Source: Mucilaginibacter terrigena
Lineage (GTDB): Bacteria > Bacteroidota > Bacteroidia > Sphingobacteriales > Sphingobacteriaceae
Reading direction: 5' to 3'
DNA length: 64,000 bases
NCBI RefSeq assembly: GCF_004168255.1
Contig: NZ_SEWG01000001.1
Span: forward strand, 62,001 to 126,000
The notes under the pieces were generated by a model that saw only the letters and a program-made list of their open reading frames with translations, did not search any database and was not told where the DNA came from. This document shows, in pieces, positions 8,082-17,032 of the stretch (position 1 is its first letter; each line of letters begins with the position of its first letter). The translations under genes and the position numbers were made by a program.

Positions 8082-8137
8082 CAAAAGTATTTTCAGCCGC
8101 AAGGCCCGGATAGGACAATTGCAAAGTTGAATTGGAT
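8082..8137 (-). promoter_or_regulatory. Promoter with paired regulator sites for the outer-membrane operon
   Basis: Read on the minus strand, TACTTTTG (8082-8089) matches the -7 consensus. Exactly 18 bases upstream begins GGATAGGAC (8108-8116 as written on plus), with a related GAATTGGAT (8129-8137) starting 21 bases away. The same layout occurs at 10745-10800 and, mirrored, at 8198-8253. No TTTG -33 box is visible, which fits an activator-dependent promoter. Confidence 0.6.
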
Positions 8138-8197
8138 GTTGCTTAAATTGTAAGTTGCTTTATAATAGTCAATTAAGTGTTTTAATTTTTAAGTATT

Positions 8198-8253
8198 GTC
8201 CTGTAATACTATGGTGCTATCCTACCGTCAGGATGGCAGTCCAGATAGCTTTG
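8198..8253 (+). promoter_or_regulatory. Promoter with paired regulator sites for the small membrane protein
   Basis: GTCCTGTAA (8198-8206) and ATCCTACCG (8219-8227) start 21 bases apart and share RTCCT. After 18 bases comes TAGCTTTG (8246-8253), a full match to TAnnTTTG. This is the mirror image of the arrangement at 8082-8137, so the two divergent units probably answer to the same activator. Confidence 0.58.
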
Positions 8254-8278
8254 TTGTTATTAACAAAGCATTAAAAAA

Positions 8279-8506
8279 ATGAAAGCAAAAATGAAATTGA
8301 TCGCGGCCCTAAAGATCTGGGTCGTGATCTACCCGTCGATAACACTATTCAATTTCCTTTTTGGGGAACGCCTGGCCGATTTTCAGTTATATCAGCGTAC
8401 CCTGATACTAACCATGTCGTTAGTACCCTGGATGATATTTGTGGCAATCCCGTTCCTCGACCTACTGATCAAAAAATTAACTAAAAAATCTGCCGGAGGT
8501 GGTTGA
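8279..8506 (+). CDS. Small two-helix membrane protein, unknown
   Basis: 75 residues beginning MKAKMKLIAALKIWVVIYPS, with two hydrophobic helices (about 8-28 and 42-64) and a basic C-terminus (KKLTKKSAGGG). The size and layout resemble DUF2798-type small membrane proteins, but this is a weak resemblance. It is a single-gene unit preceded by a well-formed promoter and followed by a strong bidirectional terminator, which supports it being a real gene. Confidence 0.65.
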   Translation: MKAKMKLIAALKIWVVIYPSITLFNFLFGERLADFQLYQRTLILTMSLVPWMIFVAIPFLDLLIKKLTKKSAGGG

Positions 8507-8514
8507 GTTTTATA

Positions 8515-8555
8515 TAAGAAAAGGGCTATTCAATTTATGAATAGCCCTTTTCTTA
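8515..8555. terminator. Bidirectional intrinsic terminator
   Basis: An 18-bp perfect stem (8515-8532 with 8538-8555) and a 5-base loop, with A-rich 5' and T-rich 3' flanks. It lies between convergent genes ending at 8506 and 8571 and can serve both. Confidence 0.9.
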
Positions 8556-8570
8556 TCAAGTGGTATATCC

Positions 8571-9167
8571 TTACCAGGTTTTGATGATCTGCCCGGTATG
8601 CGCACCGAATATGCTTTTACGGAATGCATACTCCAGTTCTTTCATGGTCGTGGGTATTTCGCCCGGGAAATAAGGAAAGTACTGCGGCGAGTTTTCGATA
8701 ACGGTTGGGCTTACCGCATTGATGCGAATCCCGTTTTCCAACTCAATTGCGGCCCCGCGTACAAAACCCTCCACGGCACCATTCGCCGCAGAGGCATTGG
8801 CAAAGTTTCTCTGTGGTTCTTCAGTTAAAGCACCAGTGATCAATGTAAAAGATCCTTTAGAATTAATATAATGCTGGCCGATCAGCACCAGGTTGATCTG
8901 GCCCATCATTTTACCTTCTACACCGTTCCGGAAATTTTTGTCGTCCAGCTTTTTCCATGTGCCGACAAAAGTCGGTCCGGCCGTCGAGATCAAGGCATCG
9001 AATTCGCCTACCTGCTTAAACATATTTTCGATAGAAGCAGTTGAGGTAATATCGGCCTGAATATCGCCGCCACTGCTGGCGACGCGGATAATTTCATGTT
9101 CTTTTTCTAACGCACTTACCAAGTGCTGTCCCATGGTGCCTGTCGCACCTACGATGATGATTTTCAT
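8571..9167 (-). CDS. Short-chain dehydrogenase/reductase, divergent type
   Basis: 198 residues with the Rossmann motif GATGTMG at residues 7-13 and the STAGPTF and RINAVSPTVIENS segments of a group of short SDRs. The usual catalytic YxxxK is not visible: the corresponding stretch reads FANASAANGAVEGF, so catalysis, if any, differs from classical SDRs. It is the last gene of the operon with the flavoprotein at 10725 and the methyltransferase, 22 bases downstream of the latter. Substrate unknown. Confidence 0.85.
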   Translation of the reverse strand: MKIIIVGATGTMGQHLVSALEKEHEIIRVASSGGDIQADITSTASIENMFKQVGEFDALISTAGPTFVGTWKKLDDKNFRNGVEGKMMGQINLVLIGQHYINSKGSFTLITGALTEEPQRNFANASAANGAVEGFVRGAAIELENGIRINAVSPTVIENSPQYFPYFPGEIPTTMKELEYAFRKSIFGAHTGQIIKTW

Positions 9168-9189
9168 TTTGACTTATATGTATATTAAT

Positions 9190-9807
9190 TTATTGCTGTT
9201 TTTTCCGTCCTACGTACCGCAGTACGGCTCCCGATCCCTGGTGATATTTTCCTTCATCAAGAACAATATCTTTTTCTTCCAGCAACAGGATGTCATGATC
9301 CGGAAATCCAACCGTTAGTTCCTCGGTTGAGTAGAGCATACCTAATTCCTTCGGTCCGCCCACATTTGGATTAACCTCATTGTAGCTGATATGCTCTTTT
9401 CGGAATGCTTCCAGGATCAAAATACCACCCGGTTTGAGATACCAGTTCAGTTTCTGATGTATTGCCGCTTTATTGCTGGCAGCAAAATGTGCGTAGATCA
9501 AAGCAATAGCATCAAAAGACGCCGGCTTAAATGGGATATTTTCAATATCTCCGACCAGATAGGCAAGCTTTACGTTTGCGTTTTCTGCAAGTTTTAACGC
9601 TTTTATTCTTCCTTCAGCACTCAAGTCAACTGAAGTCACCTGCCAGCCCAAGTGGGCAGCAAACACTCCGTTACGACCTTCGCCATCAGCAGGTAGTAAG
9701 ATGGAGCCAGACTTAAATTGAGGAAGCTGCTCTTCCAGAAATCGATTTGGCGCTATCCCATAGGCATAGCCCGTATGACGATATCGGTCATCCCAAAATT
9801 CTTTCAT
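9190..9807 (-). CDS. Class I SAM-dependent methyltransferase
   Basis: 205 residues. SAM motif I appears as ILLPADGEGRNGVFAAHLG (about residues 36-54), followed by the acidic SVDLS that ends strand beta 2, then GDIENIPFKPASFDAI and LKPGGILILEAF. The opening FWDDRYRHTGYAYGIAPNRFL is characteristic of the TehB/thiopurine-methyltransferase-like group, which act on tellurite, thiols or similar small molecules. The actual substrate is not evident. It lies 9 bases downstream of the flavoprotein gene and 22 bases upstream of an SDR, in one operon. Confidence 0.87.
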   Translation of the reverse strand: MKEFWDDRYRHTGYAYGIAPNRFLEEQLPQFKSGSILLPADGEGRNGVFAAHLGWQVTSVDLSAEGRIKALKLAENANVKLAYLVGDIENIPFKPASFDAIALIYAHFAASNKAAIHQKLNWYLKPGGILILEAFRKEHISYNEVNPNVGGPKELGMLYSTEELTVGFPDHDILLLEEKDIVLDEGKYHQGSGAVLRYVGRKKQQ

Positions 9808-9816
9808 GATCTGCTA

Positions 9817-10725
9817 TTAAAATTGTTCTGTAATTAACTGACGGCTTACCGTCATTCCTGCTGTGGTTCCGGTACTAACTGCGTTTGCTACCGTGCGGGT
9901 TCTGGTTACATTGTCGCCACTTGCGAAAACGCCCGGTATATTTGTTGCCTGTGAAGCATCCACCTTGATGTAACCTTCTTCAGTTAGTGCACATCCTAAA
10001 AATTCGGGAAGCGAACTTACTTGTCTGAATGGTGCCCGTATATAGGCAGCGGTTAAGGGCGCTTTACTATTGTCTGAAAAAACGATATTTTGGATATAGC
10101 CATTGGTATGCTCCAGTTTTAAAATCGGTTTTTCAAAGATTTTGATATTGCGGGCGGTTAATTTCTCAGATTGTTCCTTCGTAAATATTGCAGGACCGTT
10201 AGTAAATATATAGAGAGCATTTGTCCAGTTTGAGATGAGGGAAACCAGTTCATACGCTTGTTCGCCATTACCAATTATTCCGGTTTTTTCATTTCTAACT
10301 TCATAACCATGACAGAACGGACAATGCAGTACCGATATGCCCCAGCATTCTGAAAGGCCCTCAATGTCGGGTAACATGTCGCGGATACCCGTTGCAAAAA
10401 TCAATTTTTTAGCAAGAAATACCTCTCCGGTAGAAACATCTATTTCGAACCCGATGTCGACCTTTGTCGCTTTAATTGCGGCGCCGTTCCAGAAGTTTAC
10501 GCTGCTGTATTTTTCGACCTGCTCCCTGCCCAATTTTGCAATATCTGCCGGAGTCTCACCATCGCGGGTAAGGAAGTTATGTGAGTGCGGTGTCTGGGCG
10601 TTACACGGTTTGCCGCTATCAATGATAAGCACTTTACATAAAGCTCTCCCCAGGGCCATTCCTGCTGCCAGCCCTGAATAACTACCTCCGATAATTATTG
10701 CGTCAAATTGTTTTTGAGTTTTCAT
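9817..10725 (-). CDS. Thioredoxin-reductase-like FAD/NAD(P) oxidoreductase
   Basis: 302 residues. The FAD-binding GGSYSGLAAG is at residues 13-22, a redox-active CPFC pair at 135-138 (within SVLHCPFCHGYEV), the NAD(P) motif GIIGNGEQ near 149-156 and the C-terminal FAD motif GVFASGDN near 265. This is the layout of the thioredoxin reductase family, but CPFC replaces the common CATC, so the partner may be a dedicated disulfide protein rather than thioredoxin. It is the first gene of the operon with a methyltransferase and SDR. A 40-codon relic of a paralogue lies at 5408-5527. Confidence 0.88.
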   Translation of the reverse strand: MKTQKQFDAIIIGGSYSGLAAGMALGRALCKVLIIDSGKPCNAQTPHSHNFLTRDGETPADIAKLGREQVEKYSSVNFWNGAAIKATKVDIGFEIDVSTGEVFLAKKLIFATGIRDMLPDIEGLSECWGISVLHCPFCHGYEVRNEKTGIIGNGEQAYELVSLISNWTNALYIFTNGPAIFTKEQSEKLTARNIKIFEKPILKLEHTNGYIQNIVFSDNSKAPLTAAYIRAPFRQVSSLPEFLGCALTEEGYIKVDASQATNIPGVFASGDNVTRTRTVANAVSTGTTAGMTVSRQLITEQF

Positions 10726-10744
10726 CCTTTTTGTTTTGTTGTAA

Positions 10745-10800
10745 CAAAATTAGTCTCGCCGGGAAGGGCCGAATAGGACGGAAAAAAGGTTGAATAGGAC
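10745..10800 (-). promoter_or_regulatory. Promoter with two identical 9-bp regulator sites
   Basis: On the minus strand TAATTTTG (10745-10752) fits the -7 consensus. 18 bases upstream starts GAATAGGAC (10771-10779), repeated exactly at 10792-10800, 21 bp apart. This is the clearest of three promoters with the same geometry (see 8082-8137 and 8198-8253). Paired direct repeats two helical turns apart next to the polymerase site are typical of AraC-type activators. Confidence 0.68.
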
Positions 10801-11105
10801 TTCTGCTGAATCTTTATGATGACTTGCCGGATTCGCGGCGTCGCCAATTGGCTTTAAACCCCCTAAGTAATTCAACGATATGCTTGTGAAGTTGCTGATA
10901 TAAATATCACAGGAACAATAAAACGTTCGGTTGCGTACAGTTAATCCGCTGGTATCTCTATAGTTCTGCTTTCGACTTGTTTTTTAATACCAAACTAAGC
11001 ACAGCGAACCTTATTAAGGGTATTGCTATCTTGAAAATGGAATGATATAAAGGATTCGAACACTAATAAAATGATTATCAGTGCTTTATGATAGGTGTGG
11101 AATTA
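10801..11105. other. Intergenic stretch without a recognisable gene
   Basis: No credible reading frame, RNA gene or repeat was seen between the regulator sites at 10771-10800 and the terminator at 11106-11164. Confidence 0.4.
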
Positions 11106-11164
11106 AAAAGCCTCATAAGAGAATGATTTTAACTATTTGAAAATCAATCTTATATGAGGCTTTT
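11106..11164 (-). terminator. Terminator downstream of tRNA-Ser
   Basis: AAAAGCCTCATA (11106-11117) pairs with TATGAGGCTTTT (11153-11164), and an inner stem GATTTT with AAAATC extends it. On the minus strand it ends in a T-run and lies 12 bases past the tRNA 3' end. Confidence 0.85.
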
Positions 11165-11176
11165 AATTTTAATCTG

Positions 11177-11261
11177 CGGAGAGCTAGGGATTCGAACCCC
11201 AGGACCTGTTACAGTCAACAGTTTTCAAGACTGCCGCAATCGACCACTCTGCCAGCTCTCC
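11177..11261 (-). tRNA. tRNA-Ser, anticodon UGA
   Basis: 85 nucleotides on the minus strand. The acceptor stem GGAGAGC pairs with GCTCTCC plus discriminator G. The anticodon loop CTTGAAA reads TGA, the variable arm is long as in class II tRNAs, and the T arm contains GGGGTTCGAATCCC. The 3' CCA is not encoded. Confidence 0.96.
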
Positions 11262-11348
11262 GGGGACAAAAGTACAAATCCGGGCTGAATTGCCAAACTC
11301 GATATTCACTTTTTTTAAACTAATTATAATGGGTTGATTGTCATTGCC

Positions 11349-12329
11349 TTAATGGGCAGTATCGTCTGTTTTTTTGGTCCTGAAGGTGTTGAAGCGGGGT
11401 TTTGCTATGCGTATGGTGCGCTTGGAAAGGTCTACACTGGCGTTTAATTCAAACCCAATGAGCAGTATCATCGAGTTTAGATACATATACACCATTACTA
11501 CGATGAGTGTACCAATGGTGCCGTAAACCGTGTTATATGATGAAAAATTGTTGGTATAGTAGGTGAACCCTACAGATGTTAATATGGCTAATGATGTAGC
11601 CAGGATAGAACCGGGGTTAATAAACTTCCATTTGCGCTTGTTTGAGGGCCCGTAGCGGTACAGTATGCATATGCTGGAAAAGAATATCACCAATATTACC
11701 AGCCAGCGTGAGAAGGCTATTAACCATGCCCAGAATTGTGCGTTGCTGTCGAATTTTGTTTGGATAAAATTTATCACATACTGCCCGGCTATCATAATGG
11801 TTATGGCCACCAGTAAGGCCACACTTATCACCACTGTAAGAATAAGGGCTATCAGCCGCCTTTTTAGCCAGGTGCGCGTTTCCAGTATCAGCGACGATTT
11901 ATTGAAGGCCTGCATTAAATTACTTACGCCGTTTGTAGCAAAATATAGCGCTGTTAAAAACCCTATCGACAGCAATTGCCCGTTTTGCCTGGAAATAATA
12001 TCTTCTATGGTGCTTTTAAAAACATTATAGGCATTAGTTGGCATTATCATAGCAAAAAGGTCCAGCAGGTCTTTCTGAAAACCATTGATAGGGATGTAAG
12101 CAATCAGCGTAAATAAAAATATAATAGCCGGGAAAAGCGCCAGCATAAAGTTATATGCCAAAGCAGCAGCCCGGTTAGCCAGCGAAGTTTTATAGATCTC
12201 CTCGATAAAAAATACAACAACCGTATACAGGGGCAGGGGCCTAAACCCGGGGATGTAAACAGTTTTAGCCCAGTCGGTAAGGTATTGGTAAAATTTAAAG
12301 TGCAGTAAAAATCTGTGCGCCCATCTCAT
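11349..12329 (-). CDS. YihY/BrkB family inner membrane protein
   Basis: 326 residues with six predicted transmembrane helices. The signature segments AAALAYNFMLALFPAIIFLF, KSTIEDIISRQNGQLLSIGF and YTNNFSSYNTVYGTIGTLIVVMVYMYLNSMILLIGFELNA identify the YihY (formerly RNase BN) family. These are integral membrane proteins of uncertain function; the old tRNA-processing name is not supported. The C-terminal tail is short and basic. It is the last gene of a minus-strand cluster with a thioesterase and MltG, 11 bases downstream of the thioesterase. Confidence 0.92.
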   Translation of the reverse strand: MRWAHRFLLHFKFYQYLTDWAKTVYIPGFRPLPLYTVVVFFIEEIYKTSLANRAAALAYNFMLALFPAIIFLFTLIAYIPINGFQKDLLDLFAMIMPTNAYNVFKSTIEDIISRQNGQLLSIGFLTALYFATNGVSNLMQAFNKSSLILETRTWLKRRLIALILTVVISVALLVAITIMIAGQYVINFIQTKFDSNAQFWAWLIAFSRWLVILVIFFSSICILYRYGPSNKRKWKFINPGSILATSLAILTSVGFTYYTNNFSSYNTVYGTIGTLIVVMVYMYLNSMILLIGFELNASVDLSKRTIRIAKPRFNTFRTKKTDDTAH

Positions 12330-12340
12330 TACGGCTAAAA

Positions 12341-12748
12341 TTACTCAAAAAAAGGCTTTAATTTTTCTATAAAATCAGATGGCGGCAAACAAGGGCGGTT
12401 AGTTTTCATGTTAATGAAAGCCAGCAGGGTTTCGCCAATGTGTATCAGTTCGCCCTTTTCGTTGAACAGGTCGTACCTGAAATGGATCTTTACACCGGGC
12501 ATTTTATCCATTATTACATTAATGGTTATTTCCTCGTCGTAGCGGGCGGGTTTAAGGTACTTGCATTTTAGTTCCAGCACGGGCATCATAATACCCGATG
12601 CTTCCATTCCGCTGTAAGTTAAGCCCAGGCTGCGCAGCATTTCTACACGGCCCACCTCAAAAAACCCGGCGTAGTTGCCGTAATACATATAACCCATCTG
12701 GTCGGTTTCGCCGTAGCGCACCCTCAGTTTTGTAGCGTGCTGAAACAT
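12341..12748 (-). CDS. Acyl-CoA thioesterase (hotdog fold, YbgC-like)
   Basis: 135 residues of the 4-hydroxybenzoyl-CoA thioesterase family. The active-site region YGETDQMGYMYYGNYAGFFE has the conserved Asp at residue 16 and helix residue Tyr26; the common GHV is replaced by GYM. Strands KYLKPARYDEEITINVIMD and VKIHFRYDLFNEKGELIHIGET complete the fold. It hydrolyses acyl-CoA thioesters; chain preference is unknown. The ATG overlaps the stop of mltG by one base (TAATG), so translation is probably coupled. Confidence 0.9.
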   Translation of the reverse strand: MFQHATKLRVRYGETDQMGYMYYGNYAGFFEVGRVEMLRSLGLTYSGMEASGIMMPVLELKCKYLKPARYDEEITINVIMDKMPGVKIHFRYDLFNEKGELIHIGETLLAFINMKTNRPCLPPSDFIEKLKPFFE

Positions 12749-13767
12749 TAGCGTTTGATATTCCTGTCGTTAAGCGCTTGTTGAAACGCTTTGGCGTTAA
12801 TTCTATGCTCAGCCTCGTTAGTAGCAAAGGCGTGGTTGCCGCTAAAATCTGCCTTGGCACACATGTACAGGTAATCGGTTTTTTTATAATCCAGTACCGC
12901 TTTAATGGCGTTTACCGATGGCATCATGATTGGGCCGGGGGGCAAACCTTTATACATGTAAGTATTATACGGCGAAGTACTAAGTAAATCGCGATTTAGC
13001 ACACGCTTAATGGTAAAATCATTCACCGCGAAAATGACAGTAGGGTCGGACTGCAGCTTCATACCTTTATTAATGCGGTTAAGGTAAAGGCCGGCAATGG
13101 TTGGCATTTCATCATCGTGCAAAGCCTCGGCGTCAACAATCGATGCCAAAACAGATACTTCCTGCTGTGTCAACTTCAAGTCGGCTGCCTTTTGCCTGCG
13201 CTCCGGTGTCCAAAATTTTTCGTAATTGGCATACATCTTTTTAAAGAAGTTTTCGGCCGATGTATTCCAGTACACCTGGTAGGAGTTAGGGATAAAAACC
13301 GTGTAAATATTATCGGTAGTAAAGCCATGCTGCTCTGCAAACTTCGCCGAATCCAACAGCCTTAAAATAGTAACAGAATCAGGTTCGATCTTTTTAGATA
13401 CAAAGCCCGCGAATTGATCTTTTAGCCTGATGTTATGAAAAGCAAGGGTCACGGGCTCCTGGTTGCCGGCCTTAAGCATATTTATAAAACTGCGATTGCT
13501 CATGCCCGGCTTTAAACGGTATTTGCCTGGCTTAACCTTCAAAAATTTCATGCTGTGTGCCGATTGCAAAAAGGACGTAGTATCCTTTACAATACCTTGT
13601 TCGCGTATGGTTTTAAAAACGTCGTCGAGGTTCGATCCGGTTTTAATATACAGGTATTCCTGCTTATCGGTAACGTTAGGGCCAAAAAAGCGGAGATAGT
13701 AAAATACGCCGGTACCGGCCAGTGATAATACGATGATGACCACCAGCGCTATCCAAAATTTTTTCAT
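12748..13767 (-). CDS. mltG: Endolytic murein transglycosylase MltG
   Basis: 339 residues: an N-terminal membrane anchor (5-27), a LysM-like region (YIKTGSNLDDVFKTIREQGIV) and the YceG catalytic domain. The active-site stretch LASIVDAEALHDDEMPTIAG holds the conserved Glu at residue 214, followed by the family hallmark LQSDPTVIFAV. MltG cleaves nascent glycan strands at the membrane, setting glycan length. It is cotranscribed with a PASTA protein and a rhodanese upstream and a thioesterase and YihY downstream. The first acidic residue of the usual SIVEKE motif is Asp here, a conservative change. Confidence 0.93.
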   Translation of the reverse strand: MKKFWIALVVIIVLSLAGTGVFYYLRFFGPNVTDKQEYLYIKTGSNLDDVFKTIREQGIVKDTTSFLQSAHSMKFLKVKPGKYRLKPGMSNRSFINMLKAGNQEPVTLAFHNIRLKDQFAGFVSKKIEPDSVTILRLLDSAKFAEQHGFTTDNIYTVFIPNSYQVYWNTSAENFFKKMYANYEKFWTPERRQKAADLKLTQQEVSVLASIVDAEALHDDEMPTIAGLYLNRINKGMKLQSDPTVIFAVNDFTIKRVLNRDLLSTSPYNTYMYKGLPPGPIMMPSVNAIKAVLDYKKTDYLYMCAKADFSGNHAFATNEAEHRINAKAFQQALNDRNIKR

Positions 13768-13774
13768 GCTATGT

Positions 13775-14098
13775 TTAGGTAGATGTGTTGTTAATATTTA
13801 GTTTTTGCAGTGCTTTAAGTCCTCCTTTTAAATTCAGCACGTTTTCAAAGCCGCTTTCAATTAAAATAGCGTGTGCTGTTTCGCTCCTGATACCTGCACT
13901 GCAAATAACGATTATCTCGTTGGTTTTGTTGTAAATGACGTTGTTAATGTTTTGTTTTAGTTTACCTACCGGGATGTTTTGCCCGCCCATATTAAAGGTA
14001 CGGTATTCAATAACTTCCCTAACATCAAGCAGGTTTAGCGTTTCGCCGTTTTGTATGCGCTGCAGTAATTTAGCCGCATCAATTTGTTGGGACATCAT
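13775..14098 (-). CDS. Single-domain rhodanese-like protein
   Basis: 107 residues forming one rhodanese domain: LLDVREVIEYRTFNMGGQNIP is the CH2A-like strand and loop, and the active-site loop CSAGIRS has its Cys at residue 66. Such proteins carry sulfur as a persulfide to acceptors. Two adjacent ATG codons (14098 and 14095) are both possible starts. It overlaps the end of the PASTA gene by 20 bases and precedes mltG by 7 bases. Why it sits between two cell-wall genes is unclear. Confidence 0.88.
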   Translation of the reverse strand: MMSQQIDAAKLLQRIQNGETLNLLDVREVIEYRTFNMGGQNIPVGKLKQNINNVIYNKTNEIIVICSAGIRSETAHAILIESGFENVLNLKGGLKALQKLNINNTST

Positions 14099-14873
14099 TT
14101 GCTTTACCTTGCCCTACGGTTAAATTTATACGCGTGCCTATACTGGTTTTACTTGCCGAATCGGCCCGCATAGGCGACTGCGATACCACCACCACGTTGG
14201 CAGAGTCGCTTATCGAACCTTGGTAGGTAATTGTACCAATGGTTAGGCCTGCGCCCTTTATGGCAAATTTAGCGGCATCAAGGTCAAGGTTCACCAATTC
14301 GGGGATATCTACCTCGCTTGCGCCGGCGCCGTTACCCAGCACAAGGTCAAGCTTTGATCCTTTTGGTATTTTGGTGCCAGGTTTTATAACCAGTCCGCCA
14401 AAACGCACTTCCAGAACGCGGTCGCGCGCAATGTCCGACCGGTAGCTGGTGTCACCAACCTTAAGGCCGTAGTTTGATAGTGTAGCCACGGCCTCGCGGT
14501 AAATACTTTGCTCGGTTATCAGGTCGGGCAGCGATACGTTGGGCGCCAGTTGGGTAACCATGGTAAGGTAAATGGTACGGTTCTCTTTTACGTTGGTGCC
14601 GGCATCGGGGTCTTGCTCTACAATGGTGCCGGGGGCCTGGTCTGGCACGTAAACCGAATCTATCTTATAGTTAAAGCCCTGCTCTTTAAGCCGTTCCATA
14701 GCTTTATCAACATTAAGGCCTTTAAGCGCCGGTACCGGGATGCCCTGCCCGTGGCGGGTGTACGAGCTAAGGCTGAAAAAGGCTATCAAAACTATGGTGA
14801 TAACCGTGGCTATAACCAATAAAACAGTGTTACGGAATTGCCTGGTTTTTAAATAAGCCCAAAAATTACTCAT
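14079..14873 (-). CDS. PASTA-domain membrane protein
   Basis: 264 residues: a short cytoplasmic N-terminus, one transmembrane helix (about 15-36) and three PASTA repeats (about 44-110, 115-190, 195-262) with the usual motifs VPALKGLNVDKAMERLKEQG, LPDLITEQSIYREAVATLSN and IPELVNLDLDAAKFAIKGAG. PASTA domains bind peptidoglycan stem or lipid II. No kinase domain is attached, as is common in Bacteroidota. The start at 14873 gives a normal anchor; the longer frame adds 33 residues that look like intergenic sequence. It is the first gene of the mltG cluster. Confidence 0.88.
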   Translation of the reverse strand: MSNFWAYLKTRQFRNTVLLVIATVITIVLIAFFSLSSYTRHGQGIPVPALKGLNVDKAMERLKEQGFNYKIDSVYVPDQAPGTIVEQDPDAGTNVKENRTIYLTMVTQLAPNVSLPDLITEQSIYREAVATLSNYGLKVGDTSYRSDIARDRVLEVRFGGLVIKPGTKIPKGSKLDLVLGNGAGASEVDIPELVNLDLDAAKFAIKGAGLTIGTITYQGSISDSANVVVVSQSPMRADSASKTSIGTRINLTVGQGKANDVPTN

Positions 14874-14968
14874 GCGTTTCTGTAGGGAATTTAACTTCAA
14901 ACATAGGGATTTGATTTCGGATTTCGAATTTTCAATTTCTGATTTGGGGGATATTAGTGCGGCTACAA

Positions 14969-15865
14969 TCAATTCATCGACCTGTACTCCATCGGCGAAT
15001 GCCCCACTTTTTGTTTAAATAACCGCGCAAAGTGCTGCGGGTATTTAAAGCCCAGTTCGTAGGCTATCTGGCTTACATTTTTATCCATGTCAAAGATCCG
15101 TTCCTTGGCAACATCTATCAATTTAAATTGGATGTATTCGGATGCTGTTTTGCCGGTTTCTTTTTTTACCAGGTCGCCAAAATAGTTAGCCGATAGGTTT
15201 AGTTCATTGGCACAGTAAGCTACCGAAGGCAGGCCGAGTGTTTGGGGCCTGTCTGATACCAGGTAGTCATTTAATAGTTTCTCAAACCGCTCGATAACAC
15301 CCTGGTAAACGTGGTCGCGGGTGATGAACTGCCTGTCGTAAAAACGTACGCAGTAATCAAGGAACAGCCCTATGTTTGATACGATTAGCCTTTTGCTATG
15401 TTTATCAACAGATTGTTCCAGTTCATAATTTATTTTAGCGAAGCAATCTAAAATGATGCTTTTCTCTTTTTCCGACAAATGCAGCGCTTCGTTAGATTGA
15501 TAGCCAAAAAAGTTATAGTCGTTCATGTGCTTACCCAGCGGGGTGCCGTGTATCAGGTCCGGGTGAAATGCAAGCGCATAGCCTTTAGGCTGGTAATATT
15601 CGCCATTGCTGTTAACTCCGGCTACCTGGCCCGGTGCCATAAATACCAATGTGCCTTCCTGGTAATCGTAAGTATTACGGCCGTAAACAAGGTCGCCGCA
15701 TACCACGTCCTTCAAAAAAACGACATAAAAACCAAAATACATTTGCGAGCCCTGCCTCGGGTCGGCCTTTGATAGGTCGACCACCGTTACCAATGGGTGC
15801 TTGGTTGGGTTGTTGTTAAACGCATTGTATTCGCTGATGGTAGTAAAACGGCGCATGGTATCCAT
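14969..15865 (-). CDS. AraC family transcriptional regulator
   Basis: 298 residues: an AraC-type N-terminal cupin region (GTLVFMAPGQVAGV, GYALAFHPDLIHGTPLG) and a C-terminal double helix-turn-helix (about 195-298) ending in VSQIAYELGFKYPQHFARLFKQKVGHSPMEYR. It is divergent from the aldo/keto reductase operon at 16039-20602 and the intervening DNA has paired direct repeats 21 bp apart, so it very probably controls that operon. Homologous regulators with the same context are often found beside aldo/keto reductase genes in this phylum. Effector unknown. Confidence 0.9.
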   Translation of the reverse strand: MDTMRRFTTISEYNAFNNNPTKHPLVTVVDLSKADPRQGSQMYFGFYVVFLKDVVCGDLVYGRNTYDYQEGTLVFMAPGQVAGVNSNGEYYQPKGYALAFHPDLIHGTPLGKHMNDYNFFGYQSNEALHLSEKEKSIILDCFAKINYELEQSVDKHSKRLIVSNIGLFLDYCVRFYDRQFITRDHVYQGVIERFEKLLNDYLVSDRPQTLGLPSVAYCANELNLSANYFGDLVKKETGKTASEYIQFKLIDVAKERIFDMDKNVSQIAYELGFKYPQHFARLFKQKVGHSPMEYRSMN

Positions 15866-15927
15866 AACAGTTCTTTTTTATTCGAATTTACGCTAATAAT
15901 CTATGGATAGGTGCCAATCAACCTCAA

Positions 15928-15995
15928 ATCAGTAATAATGGTATAAACATCAGTAATTGGTATCCTGTTTAACCCAATAAAAGGACTGACTTTTG
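15928..15995 (+). promoter_or_regulatory. AraC-type direct-repeat operator and candidate promoter
   Basis: ATCAGTAATAATGGTAT (15928-15944) and ATCAGTAATTGGTAT (15949-15963) are direct repeats starting 21 bp apart, two helical turns, as expected for AraC-family sites. GACTTTTG at 15988-15995 matches TAnnTTTG at all but one fixed position and would be the -7 box of the operon beginning at 16039. Confidence 0.65.
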
Positions 15996-16020
15996 TACTG
16001 TTGATATAAGTTTTAATTAA

Positions 16021-17022
<1,002 letters not shown>

Positions 17023-17032
17023 TTAATATATC

